From Streptoalloteichus hindustanus (GTDB lineage Bacteria > Actinomycetota > Actinomycetes > Mycobacteriales > Pseudonocardiaceae): DNA of 64,000 nucleotides. Shown piece by piece: positions 52,855 through 63,581 of this stretch; the stretch's first letter is position 1, and the number at the start of each line of letters is the position of its first letter. The DNA lies in assembly GCF_900129375.1 (NCBI RefSeq), contig NZ_FQVN01000009.1:186001-250000 (forward strand). Reading direction: 5' to 3'. A model generated the notes under the pieces. It worked only from the letters and a program-made list of their open reading frames with translations, did no database searches and was not told where the DNA came from. A program made the position numbers and the translations under genes.

Positions 52855-53642
52855 TGACCGCGACCGTTGAGACAGCACCCCCGGCGGGCAGCCGCGGCCC
52901 GGTGCCGCCGGCGCCGGAGGGGTCGACCACCGTCACTGTCAGGATCCGTCGGTTCAACCCGGAGCTGGACAGCGAGCCGCGCTGGGACTCCTTCGAGGTC
53001 CCCGCGCTGCCCACCGACCGGGTGCTGAACCTGCTGCACTACGTGAAGTGGTACCTGGACGGCACGCTGACGTTCCGCCGGTCCTGCGCCCACGGCATCT
53101 GCGGCTCCGACGCCATGCGCATCAACGGCGTCAACCGACTGGCGTGCAAGGTGCTGGTCAAGGACCTGATGAGCGGCGGGGGCAAGGCCACCACGATCAC
53201 CGTGGAGGCGATCAAGGGCCTGCCGGTGCACAAGGACCTGCTGGTCGACATGGAGCCCTTCTTCGAGGCGTTCCGCGCGGTCAAGCCCTACCTGATGACG
53301 ACGGGCAACGAGCCGACGCGGGAGCGCGTCCAGTCGCAGGCCGACCGGGCGCGCTTCGACGACACCACGAAGTGCATCCTCTGCGCCTGCTGCACCACGT
53401 CGTGCCCGGTGTACTGGTCCGAGGGCTCGTACTTCGGCCCGGCCGCCATCGTCAACGCCCACCGGTTCATCTTCGACAGCCGGGACGAGGGCGCCGAGGA
53501 GCGGCTGGACATCCTCAACGACGTGGACGGCGTGTGGCGCTGCCGCACGACGTTCAACTGCACGGACGCCTGCCCGCGTGGCATCCAGGTCACCAAGGCG
53601 ATCCAGGAGGTCAAGCGCGCCCTGCTGTTCCGCAGGGTGTGA
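52854..53642 (+). CDS. sdhB: Succinate dehydrogenase iron-sulfur subunit
   Basis: The protein has 262 residues. Three cluster-binding regions are visible: RRSCAHGICGSDAMRINGVNRLAC (2Fe-2S), CILCACCTTSCPVYW (4Fe-4S) and CRTTFNCTDACPRGI (3Fe-4S and 4Fe-4S). An Ala/Pro-rich N-terminal ~25 residues precede the ferredoxin domain. It starts inside the sdhA stop (TGATG at 52852-52856), so translation is coupled. It carries electrons from FAD in SdhA to the quinone site of SdhC/D. Last gene of the operon; a 14-bp terminator follows. Confidence 0.97.
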
Positions 53643-53662
53643 CCACCGACCCGCCATGTGGT

Positions 53663-53694
53663 GTGGCCCCTCACCGGACTCGGTGAGGGGCCAC
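53663..53694. terminator. Terminator after sdhB
   Basis: GTGGCCCCTCACCG (53663-53676) pairs with CGGTGAGGGGCCAC (53681-53694) around a GACT loop, 20 nt beyond the sdhB stop. Confidence 0.85.
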
Positions 53695-53879
53695 CCCGCT
53701 TTCCGGGGTTCTTCGCTGTCGGCGCGTGGTCGGCGAACCGCACGGAGGACGGACAGGCCACCAGTCCGAGAAGACGGGGAAGACGCGGCGGCCTCGGGGA
53801 AGCCCGAGTGGGCCGGCGGAGCTCCCGGGCAGGCTTGGAGGGTTCGGCCCGGCGTAACGCCCGTAGGACGCCCGCAGTG
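53695..53879. other. Gene-free spacer between two terminators
   Basis: No gene or repeat is seen between the sdhB terminator and the next hairpin. Confidence 0.6.
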
Positions 53880-53916
53880 TCCACAGGCGACACCGGGAGC
53901 CGGTGTCGCCTGTGGA
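53880..53916. terminator. Terminator for the minus-strand membrane protein gene
   Basis: TCCACAGGCGACACCGG (53880-53896) is perfectly complementary to CCGGTGTCGCCTGTGGA (53900-53916), with a GAG loop. It lies 52 nt past the end of the gene at 53969. Confidence 0.8.
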
Positions 53917-53968
53917 AGCGCGCCCGCGGGAACGTCGCCCGGGGAGACGCCGAGAGGCGGGGCGGGGC

Positions 53969-54316
53969 CTACCGCCAGAAGACGGCGACGCCCGTGTTCA
54001 GCACGACGAGCGCGGCCAGCGTGGGCGTCAGCCAGGCGGGGATCGTCTTCTTGCTGGACATGCCGGCGGCGAAGCCGGCGATCACCACCAGCACGACCAG
54101 CTTCACACCGATCTTGACGTGGTTGACCTCCCGGTGCGCGGCCTCGGCCACGCCGACCAGGGCGATGCCGGTCAGCAACTGCAGCAGGGAGCCGTGCAGC
54201 CACGCCTTGTTGAGCGGACCGCCGGGCGCCGTCCTACGCTGCAACAGGAACGCGGCGACAAGCGCCGCCATCCCCAGCAGGTGCAGGAACACCAGCAGGT
54301 TGCGCACGAACTCCAC
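53969..54316 (-). CDS. Small membrane protein (four predicted helices)
   Basis: The protein has 115 residues: FVRNLLVFLHLLGMAALVAAFLLQ, LLQLLTGIALVGVAEAA, IGVKLVVLVVIAGFAAGM and LTPTLAALVVLNTGVAVFW are hydrophobic and about 20 residues each. The GTG at 54316 has GAAGGA upstream, which selects it over longer in-frame starts. It has no recognised catalytic motif; similar small integral membrane proteins with unknown function are common in actinobacteria. It lies on the minus strand 35 nt downstream of the SCO4848-like gene and may be co-transcribed with it. Confidence 0.75.
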   Translation of the reverse strand: MEFVRNLLVFLHLLGMAALVAAFLLQRRTAPGGPLNKAWLHGSLLQLLTGIALVGVAEAAHREVNHVKIGVKLVVLVVIAGFAAGMSSKKTIPAWLTPTLAALVVLNTGVAVFWR

Positions 54317-54351
54317 GGGGTCGTCCTTCCTCGGCGTGGTGGGTGAGGCGG

Positions 54352-54594
54352 TCAGTCGCGGGACCGGGCACGAGCCGCCCGCCACCCGCGCCAGCCCATG
54401 ACACCGATCACGGTGCCGAAGGCCAGCGAGGCCAGCACGAGCAACAGGTGCACGGTGAAGAACGAGGTGGGGCCACCCCCGTCGGCCCAGGAACGGGGGT
54501 CGTTCCAGATGTTGCGCAGGAAGTTCGGCCAGATCACCCAGGTCCACACCGCGAAGGCGAGCAGGAACAGCGATGCGCGGCGGGAGAGGGTCAC
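54352..54594 (-). CDS. SCO4848-like small membrane protein
   Basis: The protein has 80 residues with two membrane helices: ASLFLLAFAVWTWVIWPNFLRNIWNDPRSW, with a WxxWPxFLRNI segment characteristic of the SCO4848 family, and TVHLLLVLASLAFGTVIGVMGWRG followed by a basic tail. The GTG at 54594 has GGAG upstream and also lies 6 nt past GATACT, so either leadered or leaderless initiation is possible. In Streptomyces the SCO4848 gene is next to the D,D-carboxypeptidase gene SCO4847 and near the sdh genes, as here. The function is unknown. Confidence 0.82.
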   Translation of the reverse strand: MTLSRRASLFLLAFAVWTWVIWPNFLRNIWNDPRSWADGGGPTSFFTVHLLLVLASLAFGTVIGVMGWRGWRAARARSRD

Positions 54595-54655
54595 CGCTCC
54601 AGTATCAGTGGTGGCGGGTACCACCGGCCGAGCAGGGGTGGTTAGCCTGGGATCG

Positions 54656-55972
54656 ATGCCTCCCACCAAGGTTCGCCGCTCGGCCGTGGCGCTCCTCGCC
54701 GCCGCCGGCGCTCTGCTCAGCACCGTGCTGGTTCCGACGTCTGCCCTGGCCGCGCCGCACCCGCGGGAGGCCGCGCCACGACAGCAGGAACCGCAGAAGA
54801 CGTGTGACAACCGGACGTCTCCGCCACCACCCGTGGACAACTCGGAGCAGCCCAAGCCGGGCAAGCCCTCGCCGCAGCCACCCTCGGTGCCGGACCAGCC
54901 GGTCGGGGGTCCCCGGATGGGCGAGTGCGGTGACGTGCTGCCCGCCGGCGCCCCGACGCCGCCGCCCGAGCTCGCGCCCGCGGCCTCGTGGCTGGTGGCC
55001 GACATCGACACCGGCGAGGTCCTCGCCGCCCACAACCCGCACGCGCGGCAGCGCCCCGCCTCCACCATCAAGGTGCTCACCGCGCTGACGGCGCTGCGTG
55101 AGCTGAAGCTCGACGACAAGGTGACCGCCACCGAGGAGGACGCCGCGGTCGAACCGACCAAGGTCGGTCTCGTTCCCGGCAAGCAGTACTCGGTGCGGCA
55201 CCTGCTGACCGCGTTGCTCATCATGTCGGGCAACGACGCCGCCCACGCGATCGGCCGGCAGCTCGGCGGCCAGGAGCAGGCCGTCGCGAAGATGAACAAG
55301 CTGGCCAGGGAGCTCGGGGCGCTGGACACCCAGGCCTCGACCACGTCCGGCCTCGACGGCCCCGGTCAGATGACCTCGGCCTACGACCTGGCGTTGATCT
55401 TCCGCGCGGCGATGGCCAACACCGACTTCCGCGAGATGGACCGCCAGAAGGTCCTCGACATGCCGAACCTGTCGCCGGCCAGGCGGATCACCAACGACAA
55501 CAAGCTCATCCACGAGTACCGGCAGGCGTTGGGCGGCAAGACCGGCTTCACCGACGACGCCCTGCACACCTACATCGGCGCGGCCGAGAAGAACAACCGC
55601 CGGCTGGTGGTCACGGTGCTGCGCACGAGCAACCAGCCCGCCGCCCCGTGGCTCCAGGGCGCCAAGCTGCTGGACTACGCCTTCGTCTCGCTGCCCAGGA
55701 ACGCGACGAAGATCGGTGAGCTGGTCGACGGCCCGCCGAAGCCGGCCAGCAACAACTCCGGGGTGACCACCACCGGGCCGGCGCCGCAGCCGGCCGCGAA
55801 CAAGGAGCAGGACAACCTGGCCGCGCCGCCGGCCAACAACGGGGACAGCACCCCGTTCGGCACGGTCGGTCTGCCGTTGACCGCGCTCGCCGGGGTCGCC
55901 GTCCTGGCCGCCGGGTTCATGACCTTCCGCCGCAAGCGCGCGATCGCCCGCCGGCGCGCGATGAGCGGCTGA
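54656..55972 (+). CDS. dacB: D-alanyl-D-alanine carboxypeptidase (PBP5-type)
   Basis: The protein has 438 residues. It has a signal peptide (about 1-32, ending ALAAP), a Pro-rich segment (about 45-95), a serine peptidase S11 domain with STIK (Ser136), SGN (191-193) and KTG (295-297), and a C-terminal hydrophobic segment (VGLPLTALAGVAVLAAGFMTF) plus RRKRAIARRR tail, so it is membrane-anchored and acts outside the membrane. It trims the terminal D-Ala of peptidoglycan stem peptides. The ATG lies 7 nt after TAGCCT (54643-54648) without a Shine-Dalgarno, so the mRNA is probably leaderless. M. tuberculosis dacB1 lies in the same neighbourhood. Confidence 0.93.
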   Translation: MPPTKVRRSAVALLAAAGALLSTVLVPTSALAAPHPREAAPRQQEPQKTCDNRTSPPPPVDNSEQPKPGKPSPQPPSVPDQPVGGPRMGECGDVLPAGAPTPPPELAPAASWLVADIDTGEVLAAHNPHARQRPASTIKVLTALTALRELKLDDKVTATEEDAAVEPTKVGLVPGKQYSVRHLLTALLIMSGNDAAHAIGRQLGGQEQAVAKMNKLARELGALDTQASTTSGLDGPGQMTSAYDLALIFRAAMANTDFREMDRQKVLDMPNLSPARRITNDNKLIHEYRQALGGKTGFTDDALHTYIGAAEKNNRRLVVTVLRTSNQPAAPWLQGAKLLDYAFVSLPRNATKIGELVDGPPKPASNNSGVTTTGPAPQPAANKEQDNLAAPPANNGDSTPFGTVGLPLTALAGVAVLAAGFMTFRRKRAIARRRAMSG

Positions 55973-55992
55973 CGCGCGACAGCACCTCGTTT

Positions 55993-56023
55993 CGGGGCCG
56001 GAAGGCGACGCCTTCCGGCCCCG
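55993..56023. terminator. Terminator after the D,D-carboxypeptidase gene
   Basis: CGGGGCCGGAAGGC (55993-56006) pairs with GCCTTCCGGCCCCG (56010-56023) around GAC, 20 nt past the stop codon. Confidence 0.85.
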
Positions 56024-56026
56024 TCC

Positions 56027-56069
56027 CGTTGTGTCCCGTCTCGTTGTGTCCCGTCTCGTTGTGCCCGCA
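56027..56069. repeat. 15-nt tandem repeats after the terminator
   Basis: CGTTGTGTCCCGTCT occurs at 56027-56041 and 56042-56056, and a partial copy (CGTTGTGCCCGCA) follows. Confidence 0.65.
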
Positions 56070-56252
56070 CTGCCCCCGGCGCCAACCCGCCGCGCGGGGC
56101 GCTCAGATGGCCGAGAAGCTCCGTAATCCGCGCCCGACAGGGTTTCCCCGGACAGGGGAGATTTCGGGCGCCAGGGGGCGATGAGGGCGTTTTCTCTCCC
56201 CCACCAGACTGATCTGAATCCCCGGTCCGGGTGATGCGGGGCCCGGAGGCGG

Positions 56253-57302
56253 TCAGCTCCGCCGTCGAGCCCGGTTCTTCAGCGCCACACCCAGGAGCAC
56301 GCCGACGCCCAGCAATCCCAGCGTCGTGCGACCGTCGGGGCCGGACCGCACCGACACCCGTGGGCGGATCACGGCCGGCGGAGGCGGTTGGACCACCGGG
56401 CGCCGCTCGTTCTCCGGCGCGGTCGCCGTCCACGCGGTGACGAAGAGCAGGAAGCGGGCCACCAGGTAGACGAACACCAACAGGCCCAGCAGCGAGCCGA
56501 ACGCCGCGCCGGACGGCGACCCGGTCACCTTGCCGAGGTAGACCGTGCCGACCTGTTTGAGCAGCTCGAAGCCCACGGCGGCGACGAACGCGCCCCGCGC
56601 CGCGCTCCGCACGCTCACCGGCTCCCTCGGCAGCCGCGACAGCACCCAGAGGAACACCAGCCAGTTGGCCGCCAGCGCGAGGGCGACCGACGACACCGAG
56701 AGCACGACCGAGGCGACGACCCCGTCCCCCCAGCCCAGCCAGTGCACCACGTCGTCGGCGAACCGCGAGCCACCGGCCGTGATGCCGAACGAGACCACCA
56801 GCGCGAGGCCGAGCCCGACCAGGGCCAGCAGGTCGACGAGCATGCCGCGCAGGAAGGGCCGGTCGGGGCGGTGCTGGTCCCACTGCGCGGTCAACGCGTC
56901 CCGCAGGTTGCTCATCCAGCCCAGGCCGGAGTACAGCGCGACGACGAGCCCGACGGCGCCCACCGAGTACCGCTGCCCCACCGCCTCGCTGACGGCCTTG
57001 CTCAACGTCTCGCGGAGGCTGGGGTCGGGCACCACGCCGGCGATCTCGTCCTGCGCCCGCTGGAGCAGCTCGGGCTGGCCGGCGAGCACGAACCCGCCGA
57101 CCGCGAACGCGATCATCAGCAGCGGCACGAGCGAGAGCACGCTGAAGTACGTGATCCCCGCGGCGTAGTGGTCGCCGTAGCGCCCCTGGTACCGCTCCGC
57201 CGCCCGGATGATGTGGTCCAGCCAGCCGTGCCGCTTCCGCAGCCGCTCGACCAGCGACGGTCCGTCCCGCTTCCCGGCCTTCTCCCCGGCTTTCCCGATC
57301 AC
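56253..57302 (-). CDS. YihY/BrkB family membrane protein
   Basis: The protein has 349 residues with six membrane helices after a ~45-residue cytosolic N-terminus; the family signature RYGDHYAAGITYFSVLSLVPLLM starts the first. It resembles the YihY/UPF0761 and YhjD-type proteins (formerly called RNase BN) and holds the place of M. tuberculosis Rv3335c before trpS. The C-terminal ~50 residues form a Pro-rich then basic tail with a further hydrophobic stretch (TLGLLGVGVLLGVAL). The GTG start lies 6 nt past TAACTT (57314-57309). The function of the family is not settled. Confidence 0.88.
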   Translation of the reverse strand: MIGKAGEKAGKRDGPSLVERLRKRHGWLDHIIRAAERYQGRYGDHYAAGITYFSVLSLVPLLMIAFAVGGFVLAGQPELLQRAQDEIAGVVPDPSLRETLSKAVSEAVGQRYSVGAVGLVVALYSGLGWMSNLRDALTAQWDQHRPDRPFLRGMLVDLLALVGLGLALVVSFGITAGGSRFADDVVHWLGWGDGVVASVVLSVSSVALALAANWLVFLWVLSRLPREPVSVRSAARGAFVAAVGFELLKQVGTVYLGKVTGSPSGAAFGSLLGLLVFVYLVARFLLFVTAWTATAPENERRPVVQPPPPAVIRPRVSVRSGPDGRTTLGLLGVGVLLGVALKNRARRRS

Positions 57303-57330
57303 GTCGGGAAGTTACCCAGGAAGCGCCCGT

Positions 57331-58437
<1,107 letters not shown>

Positions 58438-58731
58438 CTACTCCTTGCGCTCGTTGGCCGGGTCGACGACGGCGGCGCCCCGGCGGCGGCGCACCACGCC
58501 GGCCACCATGCCGCCGACGCCCGCCGCGACCGCGGCCACGCCGACGGTGCCGCCCAGGCTGGTCACCAGCCCGACGGACCGGCTCTCGACGGCCAGCGCC
58601 ACGTCCGCCGGGGGGGCGGGGTCCGCGGCGGCGCTGCCGGCGGTGGCGAGACCGACGCCGGCCGCGCAGGCGAACGCCGCGAAGGCCGCGGCCACGCACC
58701 GCGACACGGCACGAGCTGGTCGGCTGGGCAC
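58438..58731 (-). CDS. Small secreted or membrane protein
   Basis: The protein has 97 residues. An N-terminal signal-like segment (RCVAAAFAAFACAAGVGLATAGSAAA) is followed by a short polar stretch and a second hydrophobic segment (LGGTVGVAAVAAGVGGMVAGVV) with an RRRRGAAVV tail. The GTG at 58731 follows GGGAGGCCCCC. A 9-bp inverted repeat (AATGTCCCT/AGGGACATT, 58750-58758 and 58770-58778) lies just upstream and may be an operator or leader hairpin. The protein has no recognised domain. Confidence 0.65.
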   Translation of the reverse strand: MPSRPARAVSRCVAAAFAAFACAAGVGLATAGSAAADPAPPADVALAVESRSVGLVTSLGGTVGVAAVAAGVGGMVAGVVRRRRGAAVVDPANERKE

Positions 58732-58749
58732 GGGGGCCTCCCAGAAGGA

Positions 58750-58778
58750 AATGTCCCTCGAACGGGGGAAGGGACATT
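58750..58778. promoter_or_regulatory. Inverted repeat upstream of the small secreted protein gene
   Basis: AATGTCCCT (58750-58758) and AGGGACATT (58770-58778) enclose 11 nt, ending 18 nt before the start codon. It could be a repressor site or a leader hairpin. Confidence 0.45.
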
Positions 58779-58970
58779 GACTTGTCGTCCGCGAAGTTAC
58801 CCAACTCGTCAACTCCGCAGGGCCGTTCGTGAGATCCCTACGAGATCCCGCGGCGACGCACGGTAACAGCACCGGCGCCGCCCACGATCTCCCACCCCAC
58901 CTTGGTGTGACCCGGTTCCCGGAGCTCGCCCGGTCGGGGCACGCCGGGGCGGGCCGCCCGCGCGGCGGGG

Positions 58971-61496
58971 TCAGGAGGCGGCCACCCGCCCGTAGCTGGT
59001 GGTGCGCTGCCGGGTCGGCCGGCCGATCGCGGTCGCGATCGCCGTGAGCTGCTCGACGGTGCGCGCCGAGCCGTTGTCGGCGCCCGCCATGCGGCTGATC
59101 GTCTCCTCCATGAGCGTGCCGCCGAGGTCGTTGGCGCCCCCGCGCAGGATGGCCGCGACGTTGGCGTCCCCGAGCTTCACCCACGAGCACTGGATGTTGG
59201 GCACGCGGCCGTGCAGCAACACCCTGGCCATGGCGTGCACGGCCCGGTTGTCCCGCCAGGTGGGGCCAGGGCGGGCGATGCCGGCCAGGTAGATCGGCGC
59301 GTTGGTGTGCACGAACGGCAGCGCCACGAACTCGGTGAAGCCGCCCGTCTCGTCCTGCACCCTGGCCAGGGCGCGCAGGTGGCCGAGCCAGTGGCCGGGG
59401 TGGTCGACGTGGCCGTACATCATCGTGCTGCTGGACCGGATGCCCAGCCGGTGCGCGGTGCTGACCACCTCGATCCAGGTGGCCGCCGGCAGCTTGCCCT
59501 TGGTGAGCACCCACCGCACGTCGTCGTCGAGGATCTCGGCGGCGGTGCCGGGAATGGTGTCCAGCCCGGCGTCGCGCAGCTCGGTGAGCCACTCCGCCAC
59601 GCTCACCCCGGCCTTGGCGGCGGCCGAGACGATCTCCATCGGGCTGAACGCGTGCACGTGCATGCCCGGCACCCTGGCCTTGATCGCCCGCACCATGTCG
59701 GCGTAGACGGTGACCGGGAGCTTCGGGTCGATGCCGCCCTGGAGGCAGACCTCGGTGGCCCCCACCCGCCACGCCTGCTCCGCCCGGTCGGCGACCTCCG
59801 CCACCGAGAGGCGGTAGGCGTCGGCGTCCCGCTCCCGCTGCGCGAAGGCGCAGAACCGGCAGCCGACGTAGCAGACGTTGGAGAAGTTGATGTTGCGGTT
59901 GACGACGTAGGTGACGTCGTCGCCCACGGCCTCGGCCCGCAGGTCGTCGGCGAGCCGGGTCAGCTCCTCCAGGACGGGGCCGTCGGCGGTGAACAGGGCC
60001 ATGGCCGCCGCCGCGTGCCGCTCCGCCAGCAACGCCGCCGGATCGCTGGCCGCCAGGCGCAGGCCCTCCCTGGCGTCCTGGCCGATCCGCTCGGGGGCGC
60101 CGGAGCCCTCGGCCACGACCTGGCGCAGCTCGTCCCAGTCGCCGTAGACCGTGTCGAAGTCGCCGCGCCGGTCCTCGCTGCGCCCGGTGGTGTCGATGCT
60201 CGCGTGCAGGTCCGTGCGGCCGACCGACTCCAGGCCGCCGTCCGGCTCCTGCCAGGGGCGCCCGACCGGCATCGCCGTCTCGTCGGCCATGCCGGTGTCG
60301 TCGGCGAGCGCCACGACGTGGTCGGCCAGGCGGGCGTCGATCCACGGCGTGGTCACGCTGGCGTCGGTGAGCGACCGGACGTAGCGGGGGTAGGCGGTCA
60401 GCCGCTCGCGCAGGGCGAAGCCGGCGGAGGCGGTGCGCCGCGCCAGCTCGTCGATCCTCGGCCACGGGCGCTCGGGGTTGACGTGGTCCGGCGTCACCGG
60501 CGACACCCCGCCCCAGTCGTCGATGCCGGCCCGCAGCAGCAGGTCGTGCTCCTCGGCGACCAGGTTCGGCGGCGCCTGCACGCTGGTGCCCGGCGGCATC
60601 AGCAGGCGGGCCACCGCGATCGTGGCCACGAAGTCGTCGATCTCGGCGTCGGGCATGTCCCGCATCGCCGTGTCCGGCTTCGCCCGGAAGTTCTGCACGA
60701 TGACTTCCTGGATGTGCCGGTACTGCCGGGCGATGCGGCGGATGGCGTGCAGCGACTCGGCGCGCTCCTGGAGCGTCTCGCCGATGCCGATCAGGATGCC
60801 GGTCGTGAACGGCACGCCGACCCGGCCGGCGTCGGTCAGCACCCGCAGCCGGACGGCGGGCTCCTTGTCCGGGCTGCCGTAGTGCGGGCCGCCCGGCTCG
60901 GACCACAGCCGCTCCGCCGTCGTCTCCAGCATCATGCCCATGCTCGGCGACACCGGCCGGAGCCGCTGGAACTCGGTCCAGCTCAGCACGCCCGGGTTGA
61001 GGTGCGGCAGCAGGCCGGTCTCCTCCAGCACCGCGACGGCGCAGGACCGCAGGTAGTCCACTGTGGACGAGTAACCGCGCTCGTCGAGCCACCGGCGCGC
61101 CGCCGGCCACCGGTCCTCCGGGCGGTCGCCCAGGGTGAACAGGGCCTCCTTGCAGCCGGCCTCGGCGCCGGCGCGGGCGATCTCCAGCACCTCGTCGCGT
61201 TCCAGGAAGGCGGCGGGCACGCGGTGCGGGACCGTGGCGAACGTGCAGTAGTGGCAGCGGTCGCGGCACAGCCGGGTGAGCGGGACGAACACCTTGCGGC
61301 TGTAGGTGATCACCCCGGGCCGGCCCTCCGCCGCCAGGTGCGCGTCGCGGACCTGGCTCGCGGCGGCCAACAGCTCCGCCAGCCACTCCCCTCTCGCGTG
61401 CAGCAGCACGGCGGCCTCGGTGACGTCCAGGACGGCGCCGTCCCGGGCCCGGCGGAGCGCTCGGCGCATTGCAGCGTCACTGACCTGAGCAACCAC
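58971..61496 (-). CDS. fbiC: FO synthase, fused CofG-CofH type
   Basis: The protein has 841 residues, two radical-SAM enzymes in one chain. The N-terminal CofG half has CRDRCHYC (C77, C81, C84) and the C-terminal CofH half has CYVGCRFC (about 541-548). Together they make FO (8-hydroxy-5-deazaflavin) from tyrosine and a ribityl-aminouracil, the chromophore of coenzyme F420. Both cluster motifs and the joining region (about 380-470) are intact. The GTG at 61496 lies 6 nt after TAGGAT (61508-61503) with no Shine-Dalgarno, so it is probably leaderless. F420 enzymes are characteristic of actinomycetes. Confidence 0.96.
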   Translation of the reverse strand: MVAQVSDAAMRRALRRARDGAVLDVTEAAVLLHARGEWLAELLAAASQVRDAHLAAEGRPGVITYSRKVFVPLTRLCRDRCHYCTFATVPHRVPAAFLERDEVLEIARAGAEAGCKEALFTLGDRPEDRWPAARRWLDERGYSSTVDYLRSCAVAVLEETGLLPHLNPGVLSWTEFQRLRPVSPSMGMMLETTAERLWSEPGGPHYGSPDKEPAVRLRVLTDAGRVGVPFTTGILIGIGETLQERAESLHAIRRIARQYRHIQEVIVQNFRAKPDTAMRDMPDAEIDDFVATIAVARLLMPPGTSVQAPPNLVAEEHDLLLRAGIDDWGGVSPVTPDHVNPERPWPRIDELARRTASAGFALRERLTAYPRYVRSLTDASVTTPWIDARLADHVVALADDTGMADETAMPVGRPWQEPDGGLESVGRTDLHASIDTTGRSEDRRGDFDTVYGDWDELRQVVAEGSGAPERIGQDAREGLRLAASDPAALLAERHAAAAMALFTADGPVLEELTRLADDLRAEAVGDDVTYVVNRNINFSNVCYVGCRFCAFAQRERDADAYRLSVAEVADRAEQAWRVGATEVCLQGGIDPKLPVTVYADMVRAIKARVPGMHVHAFSPMEIVSAAAKAGVSVAEWLTELRDAGLDTIPGTAAEILDDDVRWVLTKGKLPAATWIEVVSTAHRLGIRSSSTMMYGHVDHPGHWLGHLRALARVQDETGGFTEFVALPFVHTNAPIYLAGIARPGPTWRDNRAVHAMARVLLHGRVPNIQCSWVKLGDANVAAILRGGANDLGGTLMEETISRMAGADNGSARTVEQLTAIATAIGRPTRQRTTSYGRVAAS

Positions 61497-61656
61497 CGGG
61501 CCATCCTAAGTGCGCGGCACACCACCCACTTGGCGCAGCACCCCCGCTGAGCTGCGCAAACCACCGCCGAATCCGCGTTTCCGCATGATCCGATTCACAC
61601 GGCGTGCTGACGGGACGACCGGAACGCCCGACTCGCGACGAGCAGCGCCGACGCCG

Positions 61657-62283
61657 TCAGAGCACGAGCGCGTCGGCGACCGCGTCCCGCACGTCCGCCT
61701 CCGACGGCATCGGGATCCCGCGCTCGTCCGCGACCCGGCGCAGCGAGGTCATGGTCACGTCGTGCAGGCCGCACACCGTGAACCGGTCGAAGGCGGTCAT
61801 GTCCGGGTCGACGTTCAGCGCGAAGCCGTGGCTGGTGACACCCTGCCGGATGCGCATCCCGATCGACGCGATCTTGTGGTGCTCCGGCGTCCACACGCCG
61901 ACCAGGCTGGGCGCCCCCGGCGGGGTGTCGCGCCGGAGGGCGGGGAAGCCCAGCCGGCCCAACGCGGCGACGAGCCCGTTCTCCAGCCACCGCACGATGT
62001 CCACCGGACCGCGCTCCCGGACGTTGACCACCAGGTAGCCGACGAGCTGGCCCGGCCCGTGGTAGGTCGCGTATCCGCCCCTGTCCACCTCGACCGTACG
62101 CACCCCCAGGTCGGCGGGCAGGTCGGCGGCGGACGTCCGCGGCCCGTAGGTGACGACGGGCGGATGGCTCAGCAGGAACAGCCGGTCGCCGGCGATCCCC
62201 GCCCGCCGCTCCTCCACCCACCGCGCCATACCCGCGCTCGCCTCGTCGTACCCCACCTCACCGAGGTCAACCCGCTCCAGCAC
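61657..62283 (-). CDS. lipB: Lipoyl(octanoyl) transferase
   Basis: The protein has 208 residues. It moves octanoyl from acyl-carrier protein to lipoyl domains of 2-oxoacid dehydrogenases and the glycine cleavage H protein. The signature RGGYATYHGPGQLVGY (69-83), the catalytic Lys137 in EHHKIASIG, SHGFALNV (151-158) and Cys171 in FTVCGLHDV are all present. The GTG at 62283 has GGAGGAG upstream. It lies between xthA and fbiC on the same strand, with about 108 and 160 nt gaps, so it need not be in one operon with them. No lipA gene is seen adjacent. Confidence 0.94.
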   Translation of the reverse strand: MLERVDLGEVGYDEASAGMARWVEERRAGIAGDRLFLLSHPPVVTYGPRTSAADLPADLGVRTVEVDRGGYATYHGPGQLVGYLVVNVRERGPVDIVRWLENGLVAALGRLGFPALRRDTPPGAPSLVGVWTPEHHKIASIGMRIRQGVTSHGFALNVDPDMTAFDRFTVCGLHDVTMTSLRRVADERGIPMPSEADVRDAVADALVL

Positions 62284-62391
62284 GGCGCCTCCTCCCCTCC
62301 CTCTCGGGCACGAACGGCAGACCGTCAGGGCCGTGACTCGGCGATCGGGCCATGCCCCGCGGTTCTTCCCCGCCTCCGCCGACCGCCCTGG

Positions 62392-63192
62392 CTACGACCA
62401 GTCGTAGGTGACGGTGAAGGGGGCGTGGTCGGACCAGCGCTCGGCGTAGGTCGCGGCGCGCTCCACCACCGCGGTCGTCGCGCGCTCGGCCAGGCCGGGC
62501 GTGGCCACCTGGTAGTCGATGCGCCAACCCGCGTCGTTGTCGAAGGCCTTACCCCGGAACGACCACCACGTGTACGGGCCCGGCCCCTCCGGGTGCAGCC
62601 GGCGCAGCACGTCGACGTAGCCGGCCTCGTCGAACACCCGGCCCAGCCAGGCGCGCTCCTCGGGCAGGAAGCCGGAGTTCTTCTGGTTCGCCTTCCACGC
62701 CTTCAGGTCGGCCTCGCGGTGGGCGATGTTCCAGTCCCCGCAGACCAGGACCTCCCGGCCCTCGACGGCCGCCTTCTCCGCCCGCTCGACGAGGTAGGGC
62801 AGGAACGCGGCCATGAACCGCTCCTTCTCGTCCTGCCGGGGCGTGCCCACGTCCCCGCTGGGCAGGTACAGGCTGGCGACCGTCACCCCGGGCAGGTCGA
62901 CCTCGACGTAGCGGCCGCTGCGCTCGAACTCCGGCTCGCCGAACCCGATGCGCACCGCGTCCGGCGCCACCCTGGTGAGCAGCGACACGCCGTTGCGGCC
63001 CTTGGCGTCGGAGTGGGCGTGCACCACGTGCCAGCCCTCCGGCTCCCGGACCTCGGGCGGGAGCTGGCCGGGCTCCGCCCTGACCTCCTGGAGGCACACC
63101 ACGTCGGCCGCGGTGGCCGCGAGCCACTCCTGGTAGCCCTTCTTCGCGGCGGCCCGCAGGCCGTTGACGTTGACGGTCGACACGGTCAGCAC
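62392..63192 (-). CDS. xthA: Exodeoxyribonuclease III / AP endonuclease
   Basis: The protein has 266 residues. It cuts DNA 5' to abasic sites and removes nucleotides from 3' ends in base-excision repair. The exonuclease III core is intact: STVNVNGLRAA (5-15), CLQEVRAE (Glu36), GDWNIAH, a central YLPSGDVG, and the terminal SDHAPFTVTYD with the catalytic Asp-His. The GTG at 63192 lies 8 nt past TACGCT (63206-63201), so the leader is absent or a base or two long. The nearby M. tuberculosis region has no xth gene in the same place that I can recall, so this part of the order may be lineage-specific. Confidence 0.94.
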   Translation of the reverse strand: MLTVSTVNVNGLRAAAKKGYQEWLAATAADVVCLQEVRAEPGQLPPEVREPEGWHVVHAHSDAKGRNGVSLLTRVAPDAVRIGFGEPEFERSGRYVEVDLPGVTVASLYLPSGDVGTPRQDEKERFMAAFLPYLVERAEKAAVEGREVLVCGDWNIAHREADLKAWKANQKNSGFLPEERAWLGRVFDEAGYVDVLRRLHPEGPGPYTWWSFRGKAFDNDAGWRIDYQVATPGLAERATTAVVERAATYAERWSDHAPFTVTYDWS

Positions 63193-63263
63193 GAGCGGGC
63201 AGCGTAGTCAGGACCGGCGACAACCCGCCGGACCGTCCCTCACGGCGGTGACGGACCCCACGC

Positions 63264-63581
63264 CTACTGGCAGGTGTTGCCGGGCGCGGGGGTCAGGAAC
63301 TCCGCGGCGGCCCACCGGTTGTCGCCGAGCTTGCGGAAGCCGTTCTCGGTCGCGGACTGGCCGGGGACCAGCGCGTTGCCGCGCAGCCGCTCGACCACCC
63401 GCTGGTCCGTCGCCGGCCCGGCCCGCACGTTGAGCAGGTCCGCGCTGACCCGGAACTCGCACCGGCCCTTGTCGGAGACCGGCGTCACCCCGTCGCGGTT
63501 GCCACCGCCCCCCATGACGACCGCCACCCCGACGGCGACGAGGACTCCCCCGATGACCAGAGGACGCACCGGCAGCGCCAC
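63264..63581 (-). CDS. Membrane-anchored SH3-like domain protein
   Basis: The protein has 105 residues. An N-terminal membrane helix (PLVIGGVLVAVGVAVVMGGGG, about 7-27) precedes a bacterial SH3-type domain (CEFRVSADLLNVRAGPATDQRVVERL ... FRKLGDNRWAAAEFL). Such domains bind peptidoglycan or cell-wall polymers. Two cysteines, one at the start of the domain and one in the last residues (NTCQ), could pair. The GTG at 63581 with GGGAGG 8 nt upstream is preferred to the in-frame GTG at 63629, which lacks a site. It is inferred to be an envelope protein with its SH3 domain outside. Confidence 0.75.
   Translation of the reverse strand: MALPVRPLVIGGVLVAVGVAVVMGGGGNRDGVTPVSDKGRCEFRVSADLLNVRAGPATDQRVVERLRGNALVPGQSATENGFRKLGDNRWAAAEFLTPAPGNTCQ

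Noticed and set aside
58438..61386. A 982-codon minus-strand frame over fbiC
   Set aside because: It is an out-of-frame shadow of fbiC with Arg/Gly/Ala-rich composition. Only the last 97 codons, after the fbiC 3' end, form a plausible separate gene.
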